From positions 62,001-126,000 of the forward strand of contig NZ_JADJCO010000003.1 of NCBI RefSeq assembly GCF_016703145.1: 64,000 nucleotides of DNA, written 5' to 3'. The position numbers were made by a program, and so were the translations under genes. This DNA is from Ottowia sp. GTDB lineage: Bacteria > Pseudomonadota > Gammaproteobacteria > Burkholderiales > Burkholderiaceae_C. This document shows, piece by piece, positions 28,848 through 38,874 of the stretch; the first letter of the stretch is position 1, and the number at the start of each line of letters is the position of its first letter. The notes below the pieces were generated by a model that had not been told where the DNA came from, did not search any database, and was given only the letters and a program-made list of their open reading frames with translations.

Positions 28848-28916
28848 TCATCGGGCCTGGATAATCTGACATGCATGCCCCCTGGCCGCGAACACTTTCC
28901 TCACACTCCCCTTGAC

Positions 28917-30361
28917 ATGGCGCAAGCCGCACCCCGCCCGCTGGTCGTCGATCTGGACGGCACCCTGGTTCGCACCGATACCCTGCACGAACTGGCGCTG
29001 GCCTTGGTCAGAAAACACCCGATGCAGGCGCTGTGCCTGCCGGCCTGGCTGCTGCGCGGCAAGGCCCACCTCAAGCAGCAACTGGCGCGCCGCGTCGGGC
29101 TGGACGCCAGCACGCTGCCGTACAACCAGGCCTTGCTGGAATGGCTGGTTGCCGAGCATGAAGCAGGGCGGGAATTGGTACTGTGCACGGCAGCGGACGA
29201 ACGGGTGGCGCAGGCGATCGCGCAGCATCTGGGGATCTTCAGCAAGGTGCTGGCCAGCAACGGCCAGACCAACCTGGCCGCGGACAAGAAGGCGGCCTGT
29301 CTGGTGGAGCACCATGGCCCTGGAGGGTTCGACTATGTCGGCAATTCTCACGATGACGTGCCGGTCTGGCGGGAGGCCCGCCATGCCATCGTCGTCAATG
29401 CACCACCATCGGTGCTGAAGGCGGCTCAGCGCGGCGGCAATGTGGCAGGGGCCGACTCCGCGCGTGCCGTGGACGGGCGTGACATCGCAGGAATGCTGCG
29501 CCTGCATCAATGGCTGAAGAATCTGCTGTTGTTCGTGCCTTTGCTGGCGGCGCACCAGCTCGGCCACGCGGACGCGCTGGGAACTGTGCTGCTGGCGGCT
29601 CTTGCCTTCAGCCTGTGCGCCTCGGCGGTGTACATCGGCAACGACCTGCTGGACCTGGAAAGCGACCGCCGGCATCCGCGCAAGCGCCTGCGCCCCTTTG
29701 CCAGCGGACGCATTCCGGTGACGTGGGGCGTGCTGCTGGCGCCGCTGTTGTCATTGGCCAGCCTGGCGCTGGCGCTGGCCGTGGGACCGGCTTTCCTGGG
29801 TTGGCTGGCCGTGTACCTGGTGCTGACGTGCGGGTACTCACTGCGTCTCAAGCGCCTCGCGCTGCTCGACTGCATGACCCTGGCCAGCTTATATGTCCTG
29901 CGCATCGTCGCGGGCGCCAGCGCCACGGGGTTGACGCCTTCGGACTGGCTGCTTGCCGTGTCGGGGTTCGTGTTTCTTTCGCTCTCGTTTCTCAAGCGCT
30001 ACACCGAGTTGCTGGTGCTCGCCCGTCATGGCGAACCCGCCGTGGTGCACGGGCGCGGATACACGACGCGGGATGCCGGACTGATGATGGCCCTGGGCGT
30101 GGCCGCCGGCTACGCTTCGGCGGTGGTGCTCGCCTTGTATTTGCATGGCGACACGGTGCAGGCCCTGTATCGGTTCCCAGAGGCCATTCTGCTGACGGTG
30201 GCCGTGCTGGTGTACTGGATCAGCTGGATGTGGCTGCAGGCCCACCGGGGCGAGATGCACGACGATCCGGTGTTCTTCGCGATCAAGGACAAGACGAGCC
30301 TGTGCTGCGGGCGGCTTTCGCCGCTTCGCTGGCACTGGGCACGTTCGGCTTGCCGTGGTGA
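28917..30361 (+). pseudogene. HAD phosphatase-UbiA fusion (decaprenyl-phosphate phosphoribosyltransferase-like), frameshifted near its end
   Basis: About 480 codons. Residues 5-190 are a HAD phosphatase (VVDLDGTLVRTDTLHE nucleophile, GNSHDDVPVW). Residues about 195-480 are a UbiA transferase with NDLLDLESDRRHPRKRLRPFASG, the Mg2+/prenyl-diphosphate motif, and about eight membrane spans. The same pairing is known in enzymes that put phosphoribose on polyprenyl phosphate and then dephosphorylate it. One G appears missing after 30302. Restoring it gives the expected ending AAFAASLALGTFGLPW and stop at 30359-30361. As read, the frame runs into the next gene. This is either a sequencing error or a recent mutation. 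Confidence 0.8.
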
Positions 30362-31665
30362 CGCGCGTCAGCTCATGGGGTCGCTTGAGCGCCGAGCCTC
30401 ACCAAACGCTGGCGCTCGACGGCACGGCAGCGGCGGGGTTGCCCGCGCTCGATGGCAGCCCAAGCGCCCTGCCCCATGGCATGGGACGCAGCTATGGGGA
30501 CGTGTGCCTCAACCCCGGTGGCCTGCTGTGGATGACGCGCGCGATGGACCATTGGCTGCACTTCGACACCGAAGGGGGCCTGCTCACCTGCCAGGCTGGC
30601 GCACTGCTGGGCGACATCCAGCGGCTGATGGCGCCGCGCGGCTGGATGCTGCCCGTCACCCCCGGCACCCAGTTCGTGACCGTGGGCGGCGCCATCGCCA
30701 ACGACGTGCACGGCAAGAACCACCACAGGGCGGGCTCGTTTGGCGACCACGTGCGCGGCCTGACGCTATGGCGCACCGATGGCAGCACCATCGTTTGCGG
30801 ACCTGAGCACCAGGACGACTGGTTCCGCGCCACGGTGGGCGGCCTGGGCCTGACGGGCCTGGTCACGCAGGCCACCCTTCAGTTGCGCCGGGTGGCTGGC
30901 CCCTGGCTGGCGACGGAAACCATTGCCTTCGATCACCTCGCCCGCTTCCACGAGCTGGCGGCCGATTCGGAGGCCGGCTGGGAATACACCGTCGCATGGA
31001 TCGATTGCCTCGACAAGCGGGGGCGCGGCATCTTCATGCGGGCCAACCACGGAAACGCAGCGCCGGGTGCTCCCGCCGCGCCCCCCCGGCGGCGGCGCCT
31101 CGCCATGCCCGTCACGCCACCGCTGTCGCTGGTCAACAGGGCGAGCCTGCGTCCCTTCAACACGCTTTACTACCATTTGCACCGTCTGCGCGGCGGCAAG
31201 GCCAGCAGTCACTACCTGCCGTTCTTCTACCCGCTCGATGGCATCGCGCACTGGAACCGCATGTACGGGCCGCGCGGCTTCTACCAATACCAATGCGCTG
31301 TACCTTTCGAGGACGGCGCGCAGGCCATCGAGGCCATGCTGGCGCGCATCGCCAGCAGCGGGCAAGGCTCCTTTCTGGCCGTGCTCAAGACGTTTGGCCA
31401 CCGACCGTCGCCCGGCCTGCTGAGTTTTGCCCGGCCTGGCATCACGCTGGCACTCGACTTTCCCAACAAGGAGGAGAAGACTTTGCGCCTTTTCGACGCG
31501 CTGGACGACATCGTCGGCGCGGCGGGCGGGCGTATCTACCCGGCCAAGGATGCGCGCATGCCGGCCCATTTGTTCCAATCCGGCTATCCCCAGTGGGCAC
31601 AGTTGCTGCCTTACCGCGACCCCGGCATCAGCTCGGCCATGTCGCGCCGCCTGATGGGCAGTTGA
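30358..31665 (+). CDS. FAD-binding oxidoreductase, DprE1-like
   Basis: 435 residues from GTG 30358, whose GTGA overlaps the UbiA stop. The FAD-binding PCMH-type motif PHGMGRSYGDVCLNPGG is near residues 40-56, with GTQFVTVGGAIANDVHGKNHH near 102-122. The C-terminal part keeps GGRIYPAKDARM and YPQWAQLLPYRDP. DprE1 oxidises the 2'-hydroxyl of decaprenylphosphoryl-ribose as the first half of epimerisation to arabinose. Where the mycobacterial enzyme has the inhibitor-reactive Cys387 (ICVDFP, from memory), this one has LALDFP. Together with the SDR that follows it should make polyprenyl-phospho-arabinose. Confidence 0.85.
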   Translation: MTRVSSWGRLSAEPHQTLALDGTAAAGLPALDGSPSALPHGMGRSYGDVCLNPGGLLWMTRAMDHWLHFDTEGGLLTCQAGALLGDIQRLMAPRGWMLPVTPGTQFVTVGGAIANDVHGKNHHRAGSFGDHVRGLTLWRTDGSTIVCGPEHQDDWFRATVGGLGLTGLVTQATLQLRRVAGPWLATETIAFDHLARFHELAADSEAGWEYTVAWIDCLDKRGRGIFMRANHGNAAPGAPAAPPRRRRLAMPVTPPLSLVNRASLRPFNTLYYHLHRLRGGKASSHYLPFFYPLDGIAHWNRMYGPRGFYQYQCAVPFEDGAQAIEAMLARIASSGQGSFLAVLKTFGHRPSPGLLSFARPGITLALDFPNKEEKTLRLFDALDDIVGAAGGRIYPAKDARMPAHLFQSGYPQWAQLLPYRDPGISSAMSRRLMGS

Positions 31666-31686
31666 CCGCCTCCCCATACATATGGC

Positions 31687-32440
31687 ATGAACACCCGAAA
31701 AAGAATCGTCGTCATCGGCGCGACCTCCGCCATTGCTCACCAGTGCAGCCGCCTTTGGGCGCAGGAAGGCGGCTGCGACTTTCTGCTCGTCAGCCGCGAT
31801 GCAGGGCGTTCCGAGCCCTTGGCGGCCGACCTGCGCGCCCGCGGCGTGGACAATACCGCCGGCACCGTCGCCATGGGTTTCGATGACGCGGATGCCATCG
31901 CCGCGCTGGCTCGCGATGCCGCGAACGGAGGACCGATCGACATCGTTCTGATCGCGCACGGCTCGCTGCCGCGCCAGCAGGACTGCCAAGACGATCTGTG
32001 CGCCACCAAGGATGCGCTGGTGACCAATGGCCTGTCGCCCGCACTGTTCGCCGAAGCCTTCATCGGAGTGATGCAGGGCGCCGATCGAGGCCATCTGTGC
32101 CTCATTGGCTCCGTGGCAGGCGATCGCGGCCGCAAGTCCAACTACGTCTATGGCGCAGCCAAGGGGGCTGGTGGAGCGGTACGCCCAAGGCCTGCAGCAT
32201 CGCCTGGCGGGCACCCGCATCAAGGTGACGTTGGCCAAACCCGGCCCCACGGACACGCCGATGACGGCCCATCTCAAGCAGGAAGGCGCGAAGCTGGCCA
32301 GCGCCGAGGCAGTCGCGCGGGAGATCGTCAAGGCCATCGCGGCAGGGCGCCCCGTGGTCTATGCGCCGGGCAAATGGGCCTTGATCATGCTGATCATCCG
32401 CGGCCTGCCGCGAGCCGTGCTTCACAAGCTCAACATATAG
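31687..32440 (+). pseudogene. Short-chain dehydrogenase, DprE2-like, frameshifted
   Basis: About 250 codons. The N-terminus has the SDR cofactor motif RIVVIGATSAIAHQCSRLWAQEG (near 6-28), then DIVLIAHGSLPRQQ and the active-site YVYGAAKG (Tyr-x-x-x-Lys, near 153-160). An extra G in the G5 run at 32163-32167 shifts the frame. In the next frame the expected rest follows: LVERYAQGLQHRLAGTRIKVTLAKPGPTDTPMT to the stop at 32438. DprE2 reduces the 2'-keto intermediate made by DprE1. A homopolymer indel in an otherwise healthy gene suggests read error. Confidence 0.8.
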
Positions 32441-32454
32441 GCCTAGCCGCGCCC

Positions 32455-32886
32455 ATGCGCACCACCCTGCTTTATGCGCTCTTCTGTATCGTGGCCATTG
32501 CGGTGAACATCGGCACGCAGGATGTGGTGGTGTGGCTCTGGCCTTCCGGCATCCTCCTGTCCATCGTCGCAGGGACCGCCACGGGCTTGGTGATCAAGTA
32601 CATTCTCGACAAGCGCTTCATCTTTTGCTTCACCCCGCAAAGCGCGGTCCACAACGGCAAAACCTTCGTGCTCTACACCTCGATGGGGGTGGCCACCACG
32701 GCGATCTTCTGGGGCTTCGAGTACGGGTTCTGGCTGGCCTTTGGCACGGCGCGGATGCGCTACTTGGGCGGCGTAATCGGTTTGGTCATCGGCTACGTCA
32801 CCAAATACCATCTCGACAAGCATTTCGTGTTCAAGGCCGGCATCGCCGTGCCGAGGACGAAACTTCGACGAAACTCCCCGCCCTGA
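32455..32886 (+). CDS. GtrA-family small membrane protein
   Basis: 143 residues with four membrane spans and the GtrA pattern: NIGTQDVVVWL early, GTATGLVIKYILDKRFIF in the middle, and GLVIGYVTKYHLDKHFVFK at the end (a duplicated KYxLDKxFxF signature). GtrA proteins are thought to help move polyprenyl-linked sugars across the inner membrane. Its place directly after the DprE1/DprE2 pair fits a flippase-type role for the polyprenyl-phospho-sugar. It starts 14 nt after the SDR stop, so the genes are probably co-transcribed. Confidence 0.85.
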   Translation: MRTTLLYALFCIVAIAVNIGTQDVVVWLWPSGILLSIVAGTATGLVIKYILDKRFIFCFTPQSAVHNGKTFVLYTSMGVATTAIFWGFEYGFWLAFGTARMRYLGGVIGLVIGYVTKYHLDKHFVFKAGIAVPRTKLRRNSPP

Positions 32887-32942
32887 GAAGATGCCGGACC
32901 GCCAGGCCTGGCGCCGGCGCGGCACAAGAAAGACAGCACGAC

Positions 32943-34790
32943 ATGACCATGAACTGGTTTTCCCTGCGAGCCGCCGCATTGGCCGACCTCTCGCTGGCGG
33001 CGGTGCTGGCGCACGCCCAGCCGGCGCAGCGCCAGCGCGCCCCGCTGATCATCGCCCCCAATCTCGAGGGCATGTACCTCTGCGACGAAGCCGTGGCAGA
33101 CCCCAGCGTGAAGGACATCGACGCCGCCTACGCCTATTGCCGCCAGCGCAAGCTCACCGGCGCCGCCGCCGTCACGCGCCTGCTCGACACCCTGGAGCCT
33201 GGCGGCCCCAAGGGCGACGTGCAGGTCGGCTTTCTGGCCACCCTGCAACTGCTGGCCCTCTACCGGCACACCGTCCAGGACGGCTGGACCATCGATCCGG
33301 CGCGCGTGGACGACTTCGTCAACGTGATCAGCCAGGTGCAGCGGCCCGTGGTGGTGTATTTCGCGGCGGACCACTTCGACAGCATCAACCCACTGGCGAA
33401 GGCGCTGCGCCAGGACCCGCGCAACCTGTTGCAGTTGCGCGACGGCAAGCCGCTGGAGCTGGGCTACTTCGACTACCCCATCATTCCCTACACCCTGTCC
33501 ACGGACCCGGCGATCCCGGTGAACAAATTCCGGTTCGAGGCGCTGGACTACGTGGCCCAGCGGATGAAGGCCCTGCCCAAGGCCGTGCAAGACCGCATCG
33601 TGGCCTACACGCTGGCGGGCGAGCTGCACCACATGTTTCCCGATTTCGAGAACGGCACGGGCGCCTACCAGGGCATTGAGGTGACCGACTACAGCCCCCA
33701 TTCGGTGGCTGGATTTCGCCAGTGGTTGCGTGACAAGTACGGCGGCATCGCGCAGTTCAACGCGCGCAACGGCTTCGACTACCCCACGTTCGACGCCGTG
33801 CCGGTGCCGGCCAAGGACATCCGCAAGGAGCGGCTCACGTCGTACGGTGAACACTACGACGCCTTTGCCGGCGGCACGCTGCCGATCGCCGGCTGGTTGT
33901 GGGACCCTGGCCACGCTGTCGGACGGTTGGACCTGTACGTCAACGGCAAGTTGGTGGGCCCTGTCCCACGGGGACTGAATCGGCTCGACGTGTACCGCGC
34001 CGAACCTTCCATCACCACGCCCAACACCGGCTTTCGCCACGACCTCGACCACAGCGCGATGCCGCCGGGCCGCCACGTGGCCCAGGTCGTCGCCGAGTCG
34101 GGCGGCGAGCGCCACAAGGTGGGCGAGGTGGAGTTCGTCGTGGTGCCGCGCGACCAGTCGCGCGTGGCGGCGGCCCCCGCCATGGCGCTGCCCGGGCTCA
34201 AGGACGCCAAGCACCTGTCCGGCGTGCGCTATTGGCTCGACATGCCGCAGCAGTTGCAGGATGTGTACTACAACCCGCTGGCCCGCGACTGGAACCTGTA
34301 CCGGGAATCACAGGTGTACGATTTTCTGAAGGACTTCCATGCGCGCGCTCTCAAGGCCGGCCTGCCGGCGGGCAAGCTGTACTCGCACCAGATCGTGCCG
34401 GACGTCAACTCCTCATGGAACCCGCAGCTCTTCGCGGCTGGCCGGACGCTGGAGGGCAGCGCACCCTGGAAGCAGGGCCTGAACATGTATGGCGGGGCCA
34501 CCGACAGCGCATGGATGCGCGCCTTCCTGGCGCGCCGCAAGATCAGCGACTATGGCGTGCCGGAGTTCAATCCCCAGCAATGGAAGCGTGACGGAGCGCA
34601 TCTGGCGGCCATGCAATCGCATTACGACGGCGGCGCGCGCTTCATCAGTCCCTTCTATTTTTCCGTGATCCCCGACAAGTTCAAGCATGCCCAGGACAAT
34701 TCGATCAAGCGCATGGAACTCAGGCCCAACAACCCGCAGGAAGGTTCGGACAAGTTCTACCGCGCCATCATCGAGTTGGCCAAGCGGTAA
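32943..34790 (+). CDS. Exported glycoside hydrolase-like protein (GH42-like fold suspected)
   Basis: 615 residues from ATG 32943. The N-terminus has a short signal peptide (hydrophobic to about residue 26, ending VLAHAQPA). The middle contains KFRFEALDYVAQRMKALP, AYTLAGELHHMFPDFENGTG and SPHSVAGFRQWLRDKYGGIAQFNARNGFDY. That last stretch, a conserved loop of GH42/GH35-type beta-galactosidases, is the main reason for the call, and GELHHMFPDFE could carry an acid/base Glu. An immunoglobulin-like insert seems present at about 300-400 (WDPGHAVGRLDLYVNGKLVG). It may trim or remodel the glycan made by the preceding genes. The specific activity is unknown. Confidence 0.55.
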   Translation: MTMNWFSLRAAALADLSLAAVLAHAQPAQRQRAPLIIAPNLEGMYLCDEAVADPSVKDIDAAYAYCRQRKLTGAAAVTRLLDTLEPGGPKGDVQVGFLATLQLLALYRHTVQDGWTIDPARVDDFVNVISQVQRPVVVYFAADHFDSINPLAKALRQDPRNLLQLRDGKPLELGYFDYPIIPYTLSTDPAIPVNKFRFEALDYVAQRMKALPKAVQDRIVAYTLAGELHHMFPDFENGTGAYQGIEVTDYSPHSVAGFRQWLRDKYGGIAQFNARNGFDYPTFDAVPVPAKDIRKERLTSYGEHYDAFAGGTLPIAGWLWDPGHAVGRLDLYVNGKLVGPVPRGLNRLDVYRAEPSITTPNTGFRHDLDHSAMPPGRHVAQVVAESGGERHKVGEVEFVVVPRDQSRVAAAPAMALPGLKDAKHLSGVRYWLDMPQQLQDVYYNPLARDWNLYRESQVYDFLKDFHARALKAGLPAGKLYSHQIVPDVNSSWNPQLFAAGRTLEGSAPWKQGLNMYGGATDSAWMRAFLARRKISDYGVPEFNPQQWKRDGAHLAAMQSHYDGGARFISPFYFSVIPDKFKHAQDNSIKRMELRPNNPQEGSDKFYRAIIELAKR

Positions 34791-34832
34791 CCATCCCCCG
34801 GCAAAGGCAGGGGCATTCGAGGCACTCGCCCC

Positions 34833-34880
34833 CTTTTTCCTGGTTCTTGATGTACTCCCGGATCAGCGCTTCGTCGCGAG
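34833..34880 (-). pseudogene. Possible IS200-type transposase tail
   Basis: Leftward reading gives EALIREYIKNQEK, which resembles the C-terminal helix of IS200/IS605 TnpA proteins. Nothing else of the transposase is seen in the 173-bp gap between the glycosidase-like gene and the TctC remnant, so this is a weak call. Confidence 0.2.
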
Positions 34881-34963
34881 AATTGACCCTTGCTGCGCAC
34901 ATCCACATCGTTGGCGTCCTCACCGATATCGAGGACTGACCACCGACGGCGCGATCACCACCG

Positions 34964-35307
34964 TCACTTCGCCTTGGCCAACCCCATTTTCTCGATCAGG
35001 GCCTTCTCGCGCACGAAGGTCTCCTCGGCGAACTTGCGGTACTGCGCCGAGTCCATGTAGATCGGCACCATGTCGTAGCGCTTGAGCGCGTCCACGTAGG
35101 CCGGCTGTTCCATCGCGTGCTTGAAGGCGTCGCGCAGGCGCTTGTCGGCCAGCGCGCGCAGGTGATGTCGGTCGGCCCGCCGGCGGGGAAGGCGATGATC
35201 ATCTTGATGGGCTTGATGGGAAATTTCTGCTGCGCCAGCACGGGAGCGGCGATGGCCAGGCAGGCCGCGCCGGCGGTGGCCAGGCGGGTGAAATGACGTC
35301 GTTGCAT
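34964..35307 (-). pseudogene. TctC/Bug-type periplasmic binding protein with a large internal deletion
   Basis: From ATG 35307 the frame gives a signal peptide (MQRRHFTRLATAGAACLAIAAPVLAQQ) and the family start FPIKPIKMIIAFPAGGPTDIT. It then jumps, in another frame, to the family C-terminus LADKRLRDAFKHAMEQPAYVDALKRYDMVPIYMDSAQYRKFAEETFVREKALIEKMGLAKAK. About 200 central residues, the ligand pocket, are gone. Bug proteins normally bind carboxylates outside the inner membrane. It survives only as the two ends of a gene. Confidence 0.8.
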
Positions 35308-36281
35308 GGCGGTCTCCGCTTGTGGTGTAGAGCGCATTGAACCCCACCCACCCGCGCCGTGCCATCGGGATATTCCGCGGTGCGGGAAGAGCCGCGCCCA
35401 CCGCGTACCCCGGTGGAACCTGCTCCTATCCGCGCGCCAGCACCTTGCCGAGCGCCTGGCCGGTGTGCGTGCCGGCGCGCACCACGTCCTCGGGCGTGCC
35501 GGCGGCCACCAGCCGGCCACCGCCGTCGCCGCCCTCGGGGCCGAGGTCGATGATCCAGTCGGCGTCGGCGATCAGGTCCAGGTCGTGCTCGATCACCACC
35601 ACGCTGTGGCCGCCGTTCACCAGGCGGTGCAGCACGTGGATGAGTTTTTCCACGTCCTGCATGTGCAGGCCGACGGTAGGCTCGTCCAGCACGTACAGGG
35701 TGTGCGGCGCTTTCTGGCCACGTCGTCCCACGTCGTCCCTGACCTTGCTCAGCTCGGTGACCAGCTTGATGCGCTGCGCCTCGCCGCCGGACAGCGTGGG
35801 GCTGGGCTGGCCGAGCGTGAGGTAGCCCAGGCCGACGTCCTTCAGCAGTTGCAGCGGGTGGCTGATGGCGGGCATGCTGGCGAAGAATTCGACCGCCTCG
35901 TCCACCTCCATGCGCAGCACGTCGCCGATGTTCTTGCCGCGCCAGGTGACGGCCAGCGTCTCGGGGTTGAAGCGCGCGCCGTGGCAGACCTCGCAGGGCA
36001 CCTTCACGTCGGGCAAAAAGCTCATCTCGATGGTGCGCACGCCCTGCCCCTCGCAGGCCGGGCAGCGGCCTTCGCCGGTGTTGAAGCTGAAGCGCCCGGG
36101 GCCGTAGCCGCGCGCCTTGGCCTCCAGCGTGTCGGCGAACAGCCGGCGCACCGTGTCCCAGAAGCCGATGTAGGTGGCGGGGCAGGAGCGCGGCGTCTTG
36201 CCGATGGGCGTCTGGTCCACCTCCAGCACGCGGTCGATCTGGCCGAAGCCGGCCAGGGCGGTGCAGCCGACCAATCCATGA

Positions 36282-36345
36282 CTATTGATTTCATAGCTGC
36301 TCGCGATTTCTGCGTCGGCGCTAGAAGCCTTTTTTGCTTTGAAAT
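36282..36345 (+). repeat. ~64-nt interspersed repeat, copy A, inside the uvrA coding region
   Basis: The core reads TAGCTGCTCGCG then GCTAGAAGCC then TTTTTTGCTTTGAAAT. On the uvrA strand it is read antisense and encodes the linker FKAKKASSADAEIASSYEIN just after the last Walker A region. It matches copies B and C in landmark order and spacing. Confidence 0.65.
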
Positions 36346-38170
36346 CGTGGCGCACGAAGCGCTGCACGCTGGCCAGCAGCACGTCGCGCGCCAGCGTGGA
36401 TTTGCCGGAGCCGGAAACACCCGTGACCGCCACAAGGCGCTTGAGCGGCACGTTCACATCGACATTTTTCAGGTTGTGCAGGTAGGCGCCTTTCAGCGCC
36501 AGCCACGCGCTGTCCTGCACCACCGGCCGGCGCGCGTGCAGCGGGTGGCGCATGGCGTGGCGCAGGTAGCGGCCGGTCGCCGAATCGGGCGCGGCCTCCA
36601 GGTCGGCGGCACGGCCTTCGGCCACCAGCCGGCCGCCGCGCACGCCGGCGCCGGGGCCGATGTCGATGAGGTGGTCGGCGCGGCGGATGGTGTCCTCGTC
36701 GTGCTCGACCACGACCAGGGTGTTGCCCTTGCTGCTGAGGCTGTGCAGCGCGTCCAGCAGGATCTGGTTGTCGCGCGCGTGCAGGCCGATGGTGGGCTCG
36801 TCCAGCACGTAGCACACGCCCTGCAGGTTGCTGCCCAGTTGCGCCGCCAGCCGGATGCGCTGCGCCTCACCGCCGCTGAGGGGTGGGCGCGCCGCGGTCG
36901 AGCGTGAGGTAGCCCAGGCCGACCTGTTCGAGAAATTCGAGGCGGCTCCTGATCTCGGGCAGCAGGTCGCGCGCGATGTCGGCGTCGCGCCCCTGCAGCG
37001 GGAGGCCGTCGAACCAGCGGCGCAGGTCGGCGACGCTCAGGCGGGCGAGCTGGGCGATGCCCACCCCGCCCTGGAGGCCCGCGCCGTCGATGCCCGCGCC
37101 CTCCAGCCGCACGGCCTGCGCCGTCGCGTTCAGCCGCGTGCCGTCGCAGGCGGGGCAGGCGGCGCCGCCCACGTCCTCCACCTCGGGTTCGGCGAAGGTC
37201 TGCTCGCGGCCCTTCTGGTCGCTGGCCAGCACCGAGTCGTCCAGCGCCTTGCGCTGCGCCGCCGTCAGCCGGACGCCGGTGCCCACGCAGTCGGGGCACC
37301 AGCCATGCTTGCTGTTGTACGAGAACAGGCGCGGGTCGAGTTCGGCGTAGCTGGTGGCGCAGACCGGGCAGGCGCGCTTGGTGGAGAACACCTCGACGCG
37401 GCCGATGCCCGCCGTCGGGGAGCCTGCCATCATCGCCGCGCGCAGGCCGGCCAGGTCGCTCAGCACGTGCACCACGCCCTTGCCGTGCTCCAGCGCGCGG
37501 GCCAGCGACTCGCGCAACTGCGCCTCGTTGCCGGGGGTGGCGGGCAGGCTCATCACCGGCAGCTCGATGGTGTGCTCCCTGAAGCGGTCGATGCGCGGGA
37601 AGCCCGTGGTGGGCAGGAACTCGCCGTCCACCCGCAGGTGCGTGAAGCCGCGCGGGCGCGCCCAGTCGGCCAACTCGGTGTACACGCCCTTGCGGCCCAC
37701 CACCAGCGGCGCCAGCAGGCCGATGGTCTGGTCGCGGTAGCGCGTGAGGATCTGCGCGGCGATGCGCTCGGGCGTCTGCGGCTGCACGGCGGCGCCGTCG
37801 TGCACGCAGTGCTGCACGCCCAGCTTGACGAACAGCAGGCGCAGGAAGTGCCACACCTCGGTGGTGGTGCCCACGGTGCTCTTGCGGCCGCCGCGCGACA
37901 GGCGCTGCTCGATGGCCACGGTGGGCGGGATGCCGTACACCGCGTCCACCTCGGGCCGGCCGGCCGGCTGCACGATGCTGCGCGCGTAGGCGTTCAGGCT
38001 TTCGAGGTAGCGGCGCTGCCCTTCGTTGAACAGGATGTCGAACGCCAGCGTGGACTTGCCCGAGCCGCTGACGCCGGTGATGACGTTGAACTTGCCGCGC
38101 GGGATGTGCACGCTGAGGTTCTTGAGGTTGTGCTCGCGCGCGTTCAGGATCTCGATGTCGTTGGACTGGT

Positions 38171-38232
38171 TTTGAACAATTTCGGCCTCAAGCCCGCTCC
38201 CCTCTTTCGCTGGCAGCTCATATTTATATAGC
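38171..38232 (-). repeat. ~62-nt interspersed repeat, copy B, inside the uvrA coding region
   Basis: On the minus strand it has GAGCTGCCAGCG, then GGGCTTGAGGCC, then ATTGTTCAAA, matching copy A in order and spacing though more diverged. It encodes the stretch YELPAKEGSGLEAEIVQN between the two UvrA halves. Confidence 0.55.
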
Positions 38233-38874
38233 ACCTCCACGTCGCGCACGGCACCCTCGCCGGGCCGGCCGAGGGTCTGGCCGTAGGCGCGCAGCGCGGC
38301 GCCGGTGTGCGAGGCGAGATGCCGCGCCATGTCGGCCGGCGCACCTTCGGCGACGACGCGGCCGCCGGCGTCACCGCCTTCGGGGCCCAGGTCGATCAGC
38401 CAGTCGGAGGCCGCGATCACGTCCAGGTTGTGCTCGATGACGACGAGCGAGTGGCCGGCATGAAGCAGCTTGCGGAAGGCGCGCATCAGCTTGGCAATGT
38501 CGTCGAAGTGCAGGCCGGTGGTGGGCTCGTCGAACAGGAACAGCGTGCCCTTGCGCGCGGCGGGCTGGCTGGCGGCCCGCGCGCGGCATCGGCCAGGAAG
38601 CCCGCCAGCTTCAGGCGCTGCGCCTCGCCGCCGCTCAGCGTGGGCACGGGCTGGCCGAGCTTCACGTAGTCGAGCCCCACGTCCACGATGGGCTGCAGGG
38701 CACGGACCACCTCGCGATTGGAGGACCCCCACGCTCCGCCGCTGCGCGGGTCGCTGCCCCCCGAGTGGGCTGAGCCGGCTTGGGAGCGGCCCTGCGCCGG
38801 CCCGCCGAAGAGCTGGACGGCCTCGGCCACGGTGAGGTCCAGCACGTCGGCCACGTTCAGGTGCCGCGATCTTG

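Noticed and set aside
28917..30806. Reading the HAD-UbiA gene as a 640-residue protein running into the DprE1-like gene
   Set aside because: The residues after the shift at about 30302 are meaningless, while the alternative frame gives the expected UbiA ending and stop at 30361.
30358..32886. Reading DprE2-like SDR and GtrA as one 399-residue fusion protein
   Set aside because: The fusion frame exists only because of an extra G near 32163. The corrected frame ends at 32440 and GtrA has its own ATG at 32455.
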